Assembly (NCBI GenBank): GCA_965216915.1
Contig: CBDCGS010000011.1
Location: forward strand, 930,001-994,000
Direction: 5' to 3'
DNA length: 64,000 nt
DNA from: CBDCGS01 sp965216915
GTDB lineage: Bacteria; Pseudomonadota; Alphaproteobacteria; UBA828
Positions 1 through 9,165 of the stretch are shown in pieces. Position 1 is the first letter of the stretch, and each line of letters starts with the position of its first letter. The notes under the pieces were generated by a model. It was not told where the DNA came from and ran no database searches. It saw only the letters and a program-made list of their open reading frames with translations. A program made the translations under genes and the position numbers.

Positions 1-1157
1 TGCTGGACCGCATTTGCGTCGTCGCTCGCTGCAAGGTCGTCGACATCGACAACGCGATCGATCGCCTGCACCTCGACCGGCGCTTCCATGGTTGTCAGTT
101 TGAGCTTGTATTGGCGGCCCGGGGCGAGCGGCTCGCGGCCGAGCCAAAACAGGTGCCCGCGGAACACGTTCGATTCGATGGGTGTCCAATCCTCGTGGCT
201 CACCATCTCGCCACGTTCCACGAAAATCTGCTGATCGAGCACGAGGCCAACCGATTCGCCCGCGCGCGCGACGGTGACCGGCTCCTTGCTGTTCCACCGC
301 TCGATTCGTTCGAGCTTGGCCACTTTGTTCGACGGGGAGAACAGCAATTGATCACCCGGGCGCACGACGCCGCTCTCGATGCGGCCCGCGACGATGCGGC
401 GTTCATCGAAGTGGTAAACATCCTGCACGGGCATGCGGAAGGGAAGATCGTCCAGGCCGCCGGGCGCTTCGAACTCGTCGAGCGCGGAGACGACATCCGG
501 CCCGCGATACCAAGGCGTGCGGGGCGAAGGCGTCGCGAGATTGTCGCCCTCACGCGCCGAGACGGGCACGACATGACGCGGCGTAATGCCGAGCTCGCCG
601 AGATAGTCGCGAATATCGGCCTCGACTGCGGCGAAGCGCGCTTGGTCGTAGTCTACGGCGTCGAGCTTATTGACCGCGACGACGACCTGGCCGATTCCAA
701 GCAAATGCAGGAGGTAGCCGTGTCGGCGGGATTGCTCGCGTACGCCCTCCGCGGCGTCGATCACCAGCACCGCGGCATCGCAGGAGGCGGCGCCCGAGAC
801 CATATTCTTCACGAACTCTCGGTGGCCCGGCGCATCGACGATCACATAGTCACGCTTCGACGAGCTGAACCAGATGTGCGCGGCATCGATGGTGATGGCT
901 TGGTCGCGCTCGGCCTGGAACGCATCCATGACGAACGCCCACTCGAACGGCATTGCCCGCCGATCGCACATCGCCCGGATCGCCTCGATCTTGCCCTCGG
1001 GCAACGAATCGGTGTCGTGCAAGAGCCGGCCGACCAAGGTCGATTTACCGTGATCGACGTGTCCGACGATCACGATTTGGAGGCGCTCGCGTTTTTGGTC
1101 TTGGGGGGAGGCCACGGTCACGGTCTCGCTCCTGGCGCGAGTCGGCATGTCGTTCAT
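1..1157 (-). CDS. cysN: Sulfate adenylyltransferase large (GTPase) subunit CysN, 3' end outside window
   Basis: GTPase subunit of ATP sulfurylase; with CysD it makes adenylyl-sulfate (APS) from ATP and sulfate in the cytoplasm. About 385 codons are visible and the frame is open to the window edge. It has a G1 P-loop GHVDHGKST at residues 32-40, a G3 DAPGH at 108-112 and a G4 NKLD at 163-166, followed by EF-Tu-like beta-barrel domains. The G3 region reads DAPGHREFVKNM, which departs somewhat from the usual CysN DTPGHEQYTRNM. The ATG start lies 8 bp after the cysD stop, with an AGGAG overlapping that stop. Whether a CysC (APS kinase) domain is fused at the C-terminus, as in NodQ/CysNC, cannot be seen. 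Family assignment is firm; APS kinase fusion is only a possibility. Confidence 0.93.
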   Translation of the reverse strand, partial: MNDMPTRARSETVTVASPQDQKRERLQIVIVGHVDHGKSTLVGRLLHDTDSLPEGKIEAIRAMCDRRAMPFEWAFVMDAFQAERDQAITIDAAHIWFSSSKRDYVIVDAPGHREFVKNMVSGAASCDAAVLVIDAAEGVREQSRRHGYLLHLLGIGQVVVAVNKLDAVDYDQARFAAVEADIRDYLGELGITPRHVVPVSAREGDNLATPSPRTPWYRGPDVVSALDEFEAPGGLDDLPFRMPVQDVYHFDERRIVAGRIESGVVRPGDQLLFSPSNKVAKLERIERWNSKEPVTVARAGESVGLVLDQQIFVERGEMVSHEDWTPIESNVFRGHLFWLGREPLAPGRQYKLKLTTMEAPVEVQAIDRVVDVDDLAASDDANAVQ

Positions 1158-1165
1158 CGGGTCTC

Positions 1166-1960
1166 CTACATATAGCCGTCGGCGCGGAGGCGCTCGAACG
1201 AATCTTCGGCTTCGTGATCCATCGCGCGGCCCGCGCGTTCCGCGACGGTGGTAACCGCGAGCTCCGCAATGATCGCATCGATCGTGTCGGCATTGCTGTC
1301 GATGGGGAACGTGATGTCCTCGTCACCGAGGGAGCGATACCGCTTTCCGTTCTTCGCGTAATAGAGGTCGATCACGGGGATCTCCTCGCGCTTCGTGTAG
1401 CGCCAGATGTCGATCTCCGACCAATGAAGCAGCGGGTGAATCCTGACATGTGTGCCCGGCGGAAAATCGGTCTTGAATTGATCCCAGAATTCCGGTGGCT
1501 GGTCGCGAAAATCCCACTCGCTCGCCTGTCCGCGCGGGCTGAACACGCGCTCCTTGGCGCGCGTGCTTTCCTCGTCGCGTCGGATGCCGGCGAAAATTCC
1601 CGTGAACCCCTCGCGGGCGAGCAGTGCCTTGAGGCCTGCGGTCTTGCGGGCCGCCGACCGCGCCGCCGGCGGCAATGTCGGATCCATGTCCTCGACGGGT
1701 GGGCACTCGCCGGTCACCAGCCGTAGGTTCCACTCCTCCGCGTAGTGCGCGCGGAATTCATACATCTCCTTGAACTTCTTGCCGGTATCGACATGCACGA
1801 CCGGGAATGGAACATGGCCGAAGAACGCCTTGCGGCAGAGCCAAACCATGACGTTCGAGTCCTTGCCGAGGGACCACAGAAGACCGAGCCGATCGATCTT
1901 GTTGAAGGCCTCGCGGATGATGTAAATGCTCTGGCTTTCGAGCGCGTCCAAGTGATCCAT
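1166..1960 (-). CDS. cysD: Sulfate adenylyltransferase small subunit CysD
   Basis: Catalytic ATP pyrophosphatase-type subunit of ATP sulfurylase (264 aa; family usually about 300). The N-type PPase loop SLGKDSN sits near residues 31-37, and the PAPS-reductase-fold landmarks VHVDTGKKFKEMY, GIRRDEESTRAKE and the HPLLHWSEIDIW segment follow in the expected order. It lies 45 bp downstream of a sulfotransferase gene and 8 bp upstream of cysN, so it is probably cotranscribed with both. The context (two sulfotransferases, no assimilatory reductase genes in view) suggests that APS made here feeds sulfation of an acceptor rather than cysteine synthesis; that is an inference. Confidence 0.95.
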   Translation of the reverse strand: MDHLDALESQSIYIIREAFNKIDRLGLLWSLGKDSNVMVWLCRKAFFGHVPFPVVHVDTGKKFKEMYEFRAHYAEEWNLRLVTGECPPVEDMDPTLPPAARSAARKTAGLKALLAREGFTGIFAGIRRDEESTRAKERVFSPRGQASEWDFRDQPPEFWDQFKTDFPPGTHVRIHPLLHWSEIDIWRYTKREEIPVIDLYYAKNGKRYRSLGDEDITFPIDSNADTIDAIIAELAVTTVAERAGRAMDHEAEDSFERLRADGYM

Positions 1961-2005
1961 GTGGCGCCTTGATTGTTGGAGGAGCGTGGTCGGGCGGCGG
2001 GTTTG

Positions 2006-2842
2006 TCAGTAGCCCTTAGGTACGTAACCAAACCTTGCCATTTGCTTACCATGACCCGCGACAATACGAGAAACCTGTGACGGGTTGAGGTGTTTCTTCC
2101 AACCGCCGACCTTGCCGGCACGGAAAAAGCGGTCCTGAGCGGGCGTCCGCTCGATGAAGCCGTGCTCGGCCTCCTGGGCCCGCAGCACGCGAAAGGATGA
2201 GAACCGCACGGCGCGGCGCAGGCGCTCGGGCGATGCCTCCGCACCGAGAAAGCGGGCGAGCGCACCGAAAGTCTTGATTGGCGCCGCGCTCAAATCTTCA
2301 TAGCGCACGACGTGCAGGGCCGGGTGCGCGACGGCGGTCCAGCTCTCCACGTGGGTCGACCAATCGCTTTGGTGCTCGGGCACGTGGGTCTTGCTCGCGG
2401 GCGTGCTGAAATCCTTGGTCTCCATCAGCGTGATCATTGCATCGAGCGGTTGGCCGAGGTGATGGGCGTAAGACACGACAACATCGAGGGGATTGCGCAC
2501 GATATATATGGCACCCGCCGTCACTTCGCGCGTGACCATGCTCACACCGTCGATCGGAATGAGCGCGTTGTGGGTCTTGACGAAGACCGTGTCGGGCCCG
2601 CTCCCGGCGATGCGGCCGTGCGCGGCGGGCCGGAGCGCCGCAAGGGCCGACCCCGCTAGATTGAGCGTCTCGCGGCCGGCGGCTGCGTCGTACCACTGGC
2701 GCTGGCTGTCACCCTGCGTGAGCGCCGCCATCTTGTTGATATCGACGGGCTCGTCCGGATCGGCCAGAAGGTTGTGCAAGAACGCCCGCACCCACGTGTT
2801 GCCCGATTTCGGGTAGGAGGCAAGCCACAGAATATTGCCCAT
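2006..2842 (-). CDS. PAPS-dependent sulfotransferase (second of tandem pair)
   Basis: Sulfotransferase_1-type enzyme (278 aa) expected to transfer sulfate from PAPS to an acceptor hydroxyl or amine. The 5'-phosphosulfate loop SYPKSGNTW is at residues 9-17 and the 3'-phosphate-binding segment is YIVRNPLDVVVSY near the middle. An FFRAGKVGGWKK segment near the C-terminus matches the conserved RKG/GxxGxW motif region. There is no signal peptide, so it acts in the cytosol. The ATG overlaps the stop of the upstream paralogue (TGATG), which implies translational coupling. The acceptor cannot be told from sequence. Confidence 0.92.
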   Translation of the reverse strand: MGNILWLASYPKSGNTWVRAFLHNLLADPDEPVDINKMAALTQGDSQRQWYDAAAGRETLNLAGSALAALRPAAHGRIAGSGPDTVFVKTHNALIPIDGVSMVTREVTAGAIYIVRNPLDVVVSYAHHLGQPLDAMITLMETKDFSTPASKTHVPEHQSDWSTHVESWTAVAHPALHVVRYEDLSAAPIKTFGALARFLGAEASPERLRRAVRFSSFRVLRAQEAEHGFIERTPAQDRFFRAGKVGGWKKHLNPSQVSRIVAGHGKQMARFGYVPKGY

Positions 2843-3684
2843 CAGGCGACCTGCCCGTCACTGGGCAGATAGCCGAACCGCGCCATCTGCTCCCCATGTT
2901 GACGGCATATGCGGCGAACCTGCGCCGGGCTCAAGACAGCGCGCCATTGGCCAACGGTGCCGGCGCGAAAGAACCGGCGCGGCCGCGCCGCGTTCTCGAC
3001 GAAACCGTGTTCATCCTCCTGCGCACGCAGCACGGCGAAAGCCGACTCGTCGATGGCACGCGCGAGCCGCTCTTGGGGCGGATCGAGCTGGAGGAAGGCC
3101 GCGAGCGCCCCGAACGCCGCGAAGGGATCGTCACACGCATCCTCATAGCGCAGCACATGCAGCCCCGGGTGCGTCTGTTGAGTCCAGCTCTTGACGTGGG
3201 TGGACCAAGAACCGCGGTACTCGGAAACGTGCCGTTCGTCGGTCACCGTGCGATCGTCGCGCGCCATTCTGGCGATCGTCTGATCGATCGTCTGGCCGGT
3301 GTGGTACGCATAGGAGATCACGACGTCGAGCGGGTTGCGCACCATGTATATCGCAGCCGCGGTCAGCGACATGGTGATCGTCGGAACATCGTGGTCGACC
3401 GCGAGAGCGTTGTGCGTCTTGACGAACACGTCCTCCGGCCGGCTTTCGGCGACGCGCGCGTGGGCGCGCGGCCGAAGACGGGCCACATCGGCCTGCATCC
3501 AGGTGCTTTGCGGCCGTGGATCGAGGCCTGAAAAGTGGCGCGGATCGCTGTCCACCACCGCAAAGCGCGGCAAGATGTTGATGTCGAGCCGCGTGTCCGG
3601 ATTTTGCAACAGTGTGTGGAGGATGGCTCTAAGCCAGGTGTTGCCTGATCTCGGATAGGACGCCAACCAGATGATCTTGCCCAT
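2842..3684 (-). CDS. PAPS-dependent sulfotransferase (first of tandem pair)
   Basis: 280-aa paralogue of the next gene, alike over its whole length (both begin MG-I-WLASYP and share SGNTW, RNPLDVV, HVLRYED-like and FFRAG motifs), so the pair probably arose by tandem duplication. PAPS-binding loop SYPRSGNTW at residues 9-17; YMVRNPLDVVISY in the middle. It is the first gene of the leftward sulfation operon. The strong terminator at 3740-3766 separates it from the porin upstream, so its promoter must lie in the roughly 55 bp before the ATG or within the terminator region; none is convincing by eye. Acceptor unknown. Confidence 0.92.
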   Translation of the reverse strand: MGKIIWLASYPRSGNTWLRAILHTLLQNPDTRLDINILPRFAVVDSDPRHFSGLDPRPQSTWMQADVARLRPRAHARVAESRPEDVFVKTHNALAVDHDVPTITMSLTAAAIYMVRNPLDVVISYAYHTGQTIDQTIARMARDDRTVTDERHVSEYRGSWSTHVKSWTQQTHPGLHVLRYEDACDDPFAAFGALAAFLQLDPPQERLARAIDESAFAVLRAQEDEHGFVENAARPRRFFRAGTVGQWRAVLSPAQVRRICRQHGEQMARFGYLPSDGQVA

Positions 3685-3739
3685 TGGTGCGCAATCGTGC
3701 TCGCGTACCGTATCGTGGCATCGACACAGAGCGGCGAAG

Positions 3740-3766
3740 AAAAAAAGGAGCGGCCAAGGCCGCTCC
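3740..3766 (-). terminator. Rho-independent terminator, leftward
   Basis: On the minus strand a perfect 9-bp GC-rich stem (GGAGCGGCC paired with GGCCGCTCC, tiny loop) is followed at once by seven T residues. It closes the porin transcript before the sulfotransferase operon. Confidence 0.88.
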
Positions 3767-3928
3767 GACTCCGCTCATCCGGGTAACCGTTATTGTCGAT
3801 CGCCCAGAGGGCGCCTCGGTGTGCCGGATAAGTCCGTCGACACGCGCCGCCGCTGCCTGCTCAGTTGTGTGACAGCGACCGGCCCGCGCTATGCGTTTTT
3901 TCCGCCGAAGCGGATTGATGTCGGAAAT

Positions 3929-3960
3929 GTGCGAGAGCAGCTGACCTGCCGCTCTCGCAC
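3929..3960 (-). terminator. Stem-loop just downstream of porin
   Basis: Perfect 10-bp inverted repeat (GTGCGAGAGC / GCTCTCGCAC, 12-nt loop) starting 13 bp after the porin stop. It lacks a good T tract on the minus strand, so it may act as a 3'-end stabilising hairpin or a first weak terminator before the strong one at 3740-3766. Between the two hairpins, about 3767-3928, no gene or other signal is seen. Confidence 0.55.
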
Positions 3961-3972
3961 GAACCGGTGATC

Positions 3973-5088
3973 CTAGAAGCTGATGAACGTTCCGACCAGC
4001 ACGCTGACCCAATCGTTGTCACCCGCGCCGTTCGCAACCGTCGGATCTTCGAGCTCGCCGGTGTCAACCTGCGCCTGCAGGCTGATGCCCGGGCCGAGCG
4101 TGTAGGAGCCGTTGATCGCGTAGATCGAGAGCTCCTGCGTCGGCCCACCGGTGATGTCGATTTCGGCCATGCCGACCTGGGCACCAACCGCGAAGGGGCC
4201 ACTGGCATAGCTGATGCCGATGTCGTAGTCGGTGCGGTCGTTGGTGTTGATCAGATCGGTCGCCAAATAGCCGCCGCCAAGCGAGAAGCCGGCGTAGCTG
4301 ACGGTCGCACCCGCGTGCCAGGACGAGGGGCTGTTGTCGCATGCGGCCGCATTACAGCGGTCGAGCGTGTAGGCGGAGTAGCCGCCCGCGACCCGAACGC
4401 CGAAATCGCCGAAGTTGCCGCTGTACTCAGCGGACGCCGACAGATGGTCGGAGAGCGCCCCGGCGTTGTTGTCCGCCGCGCCGTTGTATTGCTGGAAGTC
4501 GTTGTCACTCGGAGCCCAGCTCACACCAACCCGGAAGCCGTTGAAGACCGGCGAGAAGTAAAGGATCCGCGGCGCGTCTTCGTTGCCAAGACCGTCGTTG
4601 TAGGTCGCGACGTTAACGAAGGGGCCGAAGTGCCAAAAGATGTGGAACGGCGTGTTCACGCCAAAGAGACCGGAACCGCCCGGGGCGAAGTTCGTCATCT
4701 CTTGGCGCGCGTCCTCGGTCGAGCCCAGGCGGATCTGCCCGAAATTGCCGCGGAAGAAGATGAAGCGCTCATCGAGGGTTCCACTCGCGTTATCGAGCGC
4801 GTTGCCCTCAATTCTGATGCTCACACCCGCGGTGATCCCGTTGTCGAGCGTGGTCGACCCGGAAACGCTGAGCTCGATGTCCTGACCGATCGCCGGGCTA
4901 TGCAGGTTGTCCGCAAGCTGGCCGTCTTCGTCGTCCTGAGAGACGAAGCCGAGGGCGAAGTTGTAGTAGCCGCCCAAGCCGACGGTAATCGGCCCGCCGT
5001 CTTCCGCGTGCGACGCGGCTTGCGCGACGCCACCGGACAGCGCAACCGCTGCGGCGAGTGCCGTCGTCCCCAACAGAATTTTTTTCAT
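3973..5088 (-). CDS. Outer-membrane porin (Gram-negative porin superfamily)
   Basis: 371-aa general diffusion porin. It has a 24-residue Sec signal peptide (MKKILLG, hydrophobic core, AQA cut), then an alternating beta-strand pattern typical of a 16-stranded trimeric barrel (residues such as YYNFALGF, FFRGNFGQIRLGSTEDA) and a C-terminal aromatic ending GTFISF for BAM recognition. A short insert with two cysteines (CNAAAC) near residue 240 could form a loop disulfide. A strong AGGAGG lies 9 bp before the ATG. It stands alone between a divergent lipoprotein gene and its own terminator, and is likely highly expressed. Substrate selectivity cannot be told. Confidence 0.9.
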   Translation of the reverse strand: MKKILLGTTALAAAVALSGGVAQAASHAEDGGPITVGLGGYYNFALGFVSQDDEDGQLADNLHSPAIGQDIELSVSGSTTLDNGITAGVSIRIEGNALDNASGTLDERFIFFRGNFGQIRLGSTEDARQEMTNFAPGGSGLFGVNTPFHIFWHFGPFVNVATYNDGLGNEDAPRILYFSPVFNGFRVGVSWAPSDNDFQQYNGAADNNAGALSDHLSASAEYSGNFGDFGVRVAGGYSAYTLDRCNAAACDNSPSSWHAGATVSYAGFSLGGGYLATDLINTNDRTDYDIGISYASGPFAVGAQVGMAEIDITGGPTQELSIYAINGSYTLGPGISLQAQVDTGELEDPTVANGAGDNDWVSVLVGTFISF

Positions 5089-5435
5089 GTAGTCGATCCT
5101 CCTCGGGAGAGTGGGCCGAAACAGCCCTATGTCTTTGATTGCGCGAAGACCGCAGACTAAGCAGACCCGCCCCGCCTCGACCGTCGCAGCGAGCCGACAT
5201 TAAGCACGGGTGGTTAACCGTCAAGAGGTTGGTGCGTGAAAAGAGACACTATTCGGATGGACTGTTGCAAAAAAGTCGCAGCACACGATCGCGGAACAGA
5301 GAGCGAAGATTTTTGAATCGGCCGAGCCACTATGCTAGAGGATCAACGCACACCGGTGCCTTTTCCCGAACGTCGCTCCGGCGGCGAGGGGAGGGGGTGC
5401 TGCGTGCGGATGGAGCGCAACGGGTGGTGCGGCTT
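5089..5435. other. Divergent intergenic region, porin / DUF3576 lipoprotein
   Basis: About 350 bp between divergent start codons. It contains the porin Shine-Dalgarno AGGAGG near 5098-5104 and presumably promoters for both genes. No -35/-10 pair with good spacing, no RNA gene and no clear palindromic operator was recognised by eye. Confidence 0.5.
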
Positions 5436-5963
5436 ATGCGAACGCGCGCTGGGTTGATCGTCACGATGGTCGCGGCTTTTCCCCTGGTCGGATGCAACCT
5501 GGCCGACAACGATTGGCAGTATGTGCCACAGGATCAACGGGTGTCAGCCAAGGGGCTCGACCAGCCAAGCATCCTGGGCCCAGGCGGGCTCACCCTGTTT
5601 GGCGGAAGCAGCGACGTGCCGAGTGCTGCGGGCTCAGGGATCGGGGTCAACTCGTTCCTCTGGCGTGCCTCGCTCGACACCATCTCGTTCATGCCCCTCT
5701 CATCGGCCGATCCGTTCGGCGGCGTGATTATCACCGATTGGTACGCCCCACCGGAAACGCCAGACGAGCGCTTCAAGATGACCGTTTACATCTTGGATAG
5801 AACGCTGCGGGCCGATGGCCTGCGAGTCGCGCTCTTTCGCCAACAGCGCGATGGGCGGGGCGATTGGGTCGACTCGGTGATCAGCCCCAACACAATCACC
5901 ACCCTTGAAAACAAGATCCTCGAGCGCGCGCGCGAGCTACGCACCGCCGCGATCGGTGAGTAG
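5436..5963 (+). CDS. DUF3576 family lipoprotein
   Basis: 175-aa predicted lipoprotein. The start at 5436 gives MRTRAGLIVTM followed by a hydrophobic stretch and the lipobox LVGC at about residues 17-20; a longer in-frame reading upstream has no signal-peptide character. The mature part carries the segment RASLDTISFMPLSSADPFGG and ITDWY, the conserved core of the DUF3576 family found almost only in alphaproteobacteria next to leuS. Function is not established; linkage to leuS and lptE suggests an envelope role. It starts a rightward cluster: 93 bp to leuS. Confidence 0.82.
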   Translation: MRTRAGLIVTMVAAFPLVGCNLADNDWQYVPQDQRVSAKGLDQPSILGPGGLTLFGGSSDVPSAAGSGIGVNSFLWRASLDTISFMPLSSADPFGGVIITDWYAPPETPDERFKMTVYILDRTLRADGLRVALFRQQRDGRGDWVDSVISPNTITTLENKILERARELRTAAIGE

Positions 5964-6056
5964 CCGCGAGCCGGGCGACGCCCTCGGCTGCAATTCGGCG
6001 ATCGGCGTGCTATAGGACCGCCGCGATCGAGCTTGGGCGCGGGAAAACGCAACAAC

Positions 6057-8624
6057 ATGGCCGAACGCTACAACCCCCGAGACGTTGAAGCCAAATGGCA
6101 GGCGATCTGGGAGGCCGACGGTGCCTTCAAAGCCCGCGGCGACAGTTCCTCTCCGCCCTATTATGTGCTCGAGATGTTCCCCTACCCATCGGGCCGCATC
6201 CATATGGGGCACGTCCGGAACTACACGATGGGAGACGTCGTCGCCCGATATAAGCGTGCGCGCGGCTTCAACGTGTTGCATCCGATGGGTTGGGACGCCT
6301 TCGGACTACCCGCCGAGAACGCGGCGTTCGAACGCGGCGTCCACCCGGGGCAGTGGACCTACGACAATATTGCGACGATGCGTGGTCAGCTGAAGCTGAT
6401 GGGCCTCTCCCTCGACTGGGACCGCGAAATCGCGACCTGTCACCCGGGTTACTACCGTCACCAGCAGGAGATCTTCCTCGATTTCCTCGAGGCCGGGCTC
6501 GCTTACAAAAAAGAGGCGTGGGTCAATTGGGACCCGGTCGACAACACCGTGCTGGCCAACGAGCAGGTGATCGACGGCCGGGGCTGGCGCTCCGGCGCAC
6601 CGGTGGAAAAACGGCTTCTGTCCCAGTGGTTCTTTCGGATCACGGCGTTCGCCGACGAGCTCCTAGAGGCGCTGGAGGGCCTTGAACGCTGGCCGGACAA
6701 GGTGCGCCTCATGCAACGGAACTGGATCGGTCGCTCGCACGGCGCACGCATCTTCTTTGCGATCGAGGGCCGCGAGGAGCGGCTCGAGGTGTTCACGACG
6801 AGGCCCGACACGTTGTTTGGCGCTTCGTTCTGCGCGCTCTCGCCGAACCACCCCTTCGCGCGTGCGTTGGCGGAAGCGGATCCCGCTCTCGCGGCGTTCG
6901 CGGCAGAGTGCAATCAGGCGGCAATCGATGAAGCCTCTCTCGAGGCCGCCGAGAAAATGGGCTACGACACGGGCCTTCGGGTGCGCCACCCGCTCGATCC
7001 GGCGCAAACTCTGCCCCTCTACGTCGCCAATTTCGTGCTCATGGAGTATGGAACCGGTGCGATCTTCGGCTGCCCGGCGCACGATCAGCGCGATCTGGAG
7101 TTTGCGCGGAAATATGGGCTGTCCGTGGTGCCGGTGGTATGTCCGACTGATGCCGATCCGGCGGGTTTCACGATCGGCGCGGAGGCGTTCGTTGGTGAGG
7201 GTCGGCTGATCAACTCGGCGTTCTTGGATGGGCTCGATGTCGAGAGCGCGAAGAGGACCGTGATTGAACGCCTCGCGGCGCTCGAGGCGGGCACTGAGGC
7301 CATTACCTATCGGCTGCGGGACTGGGGCATCTCGCGCCAGCGCTATTGGGGCTGCCCGATTCCCGTGATCCACTGCGATGGGTGTGGGACGGTGCCGGCA
7401 CCGCGGGAGGCATTACCGGTTCAGCTGCCAGAGGACGTCACGTTCGGCACGCCGGGCAACCCACTCGACCATCACCCGACCTGGAAGCACGTGTCTTGTC
7501 CACAATGTGGCGGCCCGGCGACCAGAGACACCGATACCATGGACACGTTCGTCGATTCGTCCTGGTACTACGCGCGCTTTTGCGCGCCGCGGGCGGACAC
7601 ACCCTTGCCCGCGGACCTGGTCGGCCCTTGGCTCCCGGTAGACCAGTATATCGGCGGCGTCGAGCACGCGATCCTGCACCTGCTTTATTCGCGCTTTTTC
7701 GTGAAGGCGCTCAACAGATGCGGCAAGCTCACGATTGACGAGCCTTTCGCCGGCCTGTTCACCCAAGGGATGGTTTGCCACGAGACCTACCGCGACGCGG
7801 CGGGCGCTTGGCTCTACCCGGATGAGATTGAGCGACGCCCGGACGGCAGCATCGTGACGCGCGAAGGCGCCCGTCCGGTGCAGGTCGGCCGCTCCGAATC
7901 GATGAGCAAATCCAAACGCAACACGGTCGATCCGGAAGCGATCATCGATGGCTATGGTGCCGACACCGCGCGGCTTTTCATGCTGTCCGACAGCCCGCCG
8001 GAGCGTGATCTCGAGTGGACCGATACGGGTGTCAAGGGGGCGTGGCGCTATTTGAGCGCGTTGTGGCGCCTCGTCACCCAACCGGCGGTGCCGCTGTCCG
8101 CGCCCGGCGAGGCCGCGCCGCCCGATCTTTCACCGGCGACGCTCGCGGTGCGACAGAGCGTCCATCGAACGATCGCGGGCGTGACCGAGGACCTGGAGCG
8201 CTTCCACTTCAACCGCGCGGTTGCACGCGTTCGGGAGCTCACCAATGCGCTCTCAGGGATGCCGACCGGTGAGCCTGCAGCTCCGCATGTCCTCCGTGAG
8301 GGGTTGGAGATCGCGGTTCGCCTGGTCGCCCCGATGGTGCCGCACATCGCCGAGGAGCTCTGGCAGACACTCGGGCACGCGCGCCACTTGACCGACGAAG
8401 CCTGGCCCGAAGCGGATCCGACGCTGCTCGTTGACGAGACCGTTGTCGTGGTGGTGCAGGTTGATGGACGCAAACGCGCGACGATCGAACTTCCGAAAAT
8501 CCATGACAAAGATGCCGCGGAGGCCGCTGCCATGGCCGAGGAAGGCGTCAAGCGCGCCATTGGTGCGCGCACGGTGCGCAAGGTGATCGTCGTGCCCGGA
8601 AAGATCGTAAACGTTGTCACCTGA
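6057..8624 (+). CDS. leuS: Leucyl-tRNA synthetase
   Basis: Class I aminoacyl-tRNA synthetase (855 aa), charges tRNA-Leu in the cytoplasm. The start MAERYNPRDVEAKW matches the family N-terminus; an ATG 24 bp upstream adds residues not expected. HMGH is at residues 49-52, WDAFGLPAENAA just after, the CP1 editing domain in the middle (FTTRPDTLFGA), the zinc-binding-type insertion with CDGCG and CPQCGG, and MSKSK at about 616-620. The C-terminal anticodon-binding domain ends VPGKIVNVVT. Length is normal. lptE starts inside its last codons. Confidence 0.98.
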   Translation: MAERYNPRDVEAKWQAIWEADGAFKARGDSSSPPYYVLEMFPYPSGRIHMGHVRNYTMGDVVARYKRARGFNVLHPMGWDAFGLPAENAAFERGVHPGQWTYDNIATMRGQLKLMGLSLDWDREIATCHPGYYRHQQEIFLDFLEAGLAYKKEAWVNWDPVDNTVLANEQVIDGRGWRSGAPVEKRLLSQWFFRITAFADELLEALEGLERWPDKVRLMQRNWIGRSHGARIFFAIEGREERLEVFTTRPDTLFGASFCALSPNHPFARALAEADPALAAFAAECNQAAIDEASLEAAEKMGYDTGLRVRHPLDPAQTLPLYVANFVLMEYGTGAIFGCPAHDQRDLEFARKYGLSVVPVVCPTDADPAGFTIGAEAFVGEGRLINSAFLDGLDVESAKRTVIERLAALEAGTEAITYRLRDWGISRQRYWGCPIPVIHCDGCGTVPAPREALPVQLPEDVTFGTPGNPLDHHPTWKHVSCPQCGGPATRDTDTMDTFVDSSWYYARFCAPRADTPLPADLVGPWLPVDQYIGGVEHAILHLLYSRFFVKALNRCGKLTIDEPFAGLFTQGMVCHETYRDAAGAWLYPDEIERRPDGSIVTREGARPVQVGRSESMSKSKRNTVDPEAIIDGYGADTARLFMLSDSPPERDLEWTDTGVKGAWRYLSALWRLVTQPAVPLSAPGEAAPPDLSPATLAVRQSVHRTIAGVTEDLERFHFNRAVARVRELTNALSGMPTGEPAAPHVLREGLEIAVRLVAPMVPHIAEELWQTLGHARHLTDEAWPEADPTLLVDETVVVVVQVDGRKRATIELPKIHDKDAAEAAAMAEEGVKRAIGARTVRKVIVVPGKIVNVVT

Positions 8625-9165
8625 TCTGGGGAAACGGCTCAATCTTACACGGAGGGGGTTTTTCGCCGGCGCTTGCCTCACGGTGCTCGCGGGCGGGGGG
8701 TGTGGGTTCAGGCCGCTCTATGGGACCGATCGTCGCGGGCGCGCGAAAAACGACCTCGGCGCGATCGCCGTTGCACCGATCAAGGACCGAGTCGGGCAGG
8801 TGTTGCGGAACCACCTCATTGATCGGCTGGGACGGGCGTCGGGGCAGGCGCCGCGCTACACGCTCACGGTCGCCGTCGAGCGCCTGACCCAAGGCAAGCT
8901 AGTCCAGCTCGACGACGCGACGACGCGCTTTGACCTGACCCTGACTGCGCGCTTTAGCCTGACCGAACAAGCGAGCGGATCCGTACTCTATACGGATAGT
9001 GCGCGAGCCGTCGGGAGCTACAACGTGGTCAATTCCGAGTTTGCGACGCTAATCGCCGAAGAAGACGCCGCCAATGAAGCAGCGCGGGTGCTTGGCGACG
9101 AGATTCGGTTCCTCCTCGCCGCGTTTCTCAGCCGGCCGCGCCGTAACCCGGAGCCCGCGACGTGA
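8614..9165 (+). CDS. lptE: LPS-assembly lipoprotein LptE
   Basis: 183-aa outer-membrane lipoprotein partner of LptD in the LPS translocon. N-terminal signal with an RR pair, hydrophobic core and lipobox AGGGC, then GFRPLYG, the hallmark sequence after the acylated cysteine in LptE proteins. No ATG is available; the TTG at 8614 overlaps the leuS stop by 11 bp. The order leuS-lptE-holA is the conserved one in proteobacteria, which supports the call. It overlaps holA by 4 bp (GTGA). Confidence 0.9.
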   Translation: MSPDLGKRLNLTRRGFFAGACLTVLAGGGCGFRPLYGTDRRGRAKNDLGAIAVAPIKDRVGQVLRNHLIDRLGRASGQAPRYTLTVAVERLTQGKLVQLDDATTRFDLTLTARFSLTEQASGSVLYTDSARAVGSYNVVNSEFATLIAEEDAANEAARVLGDEIRFLLAAFLSRPRRNPEPAT

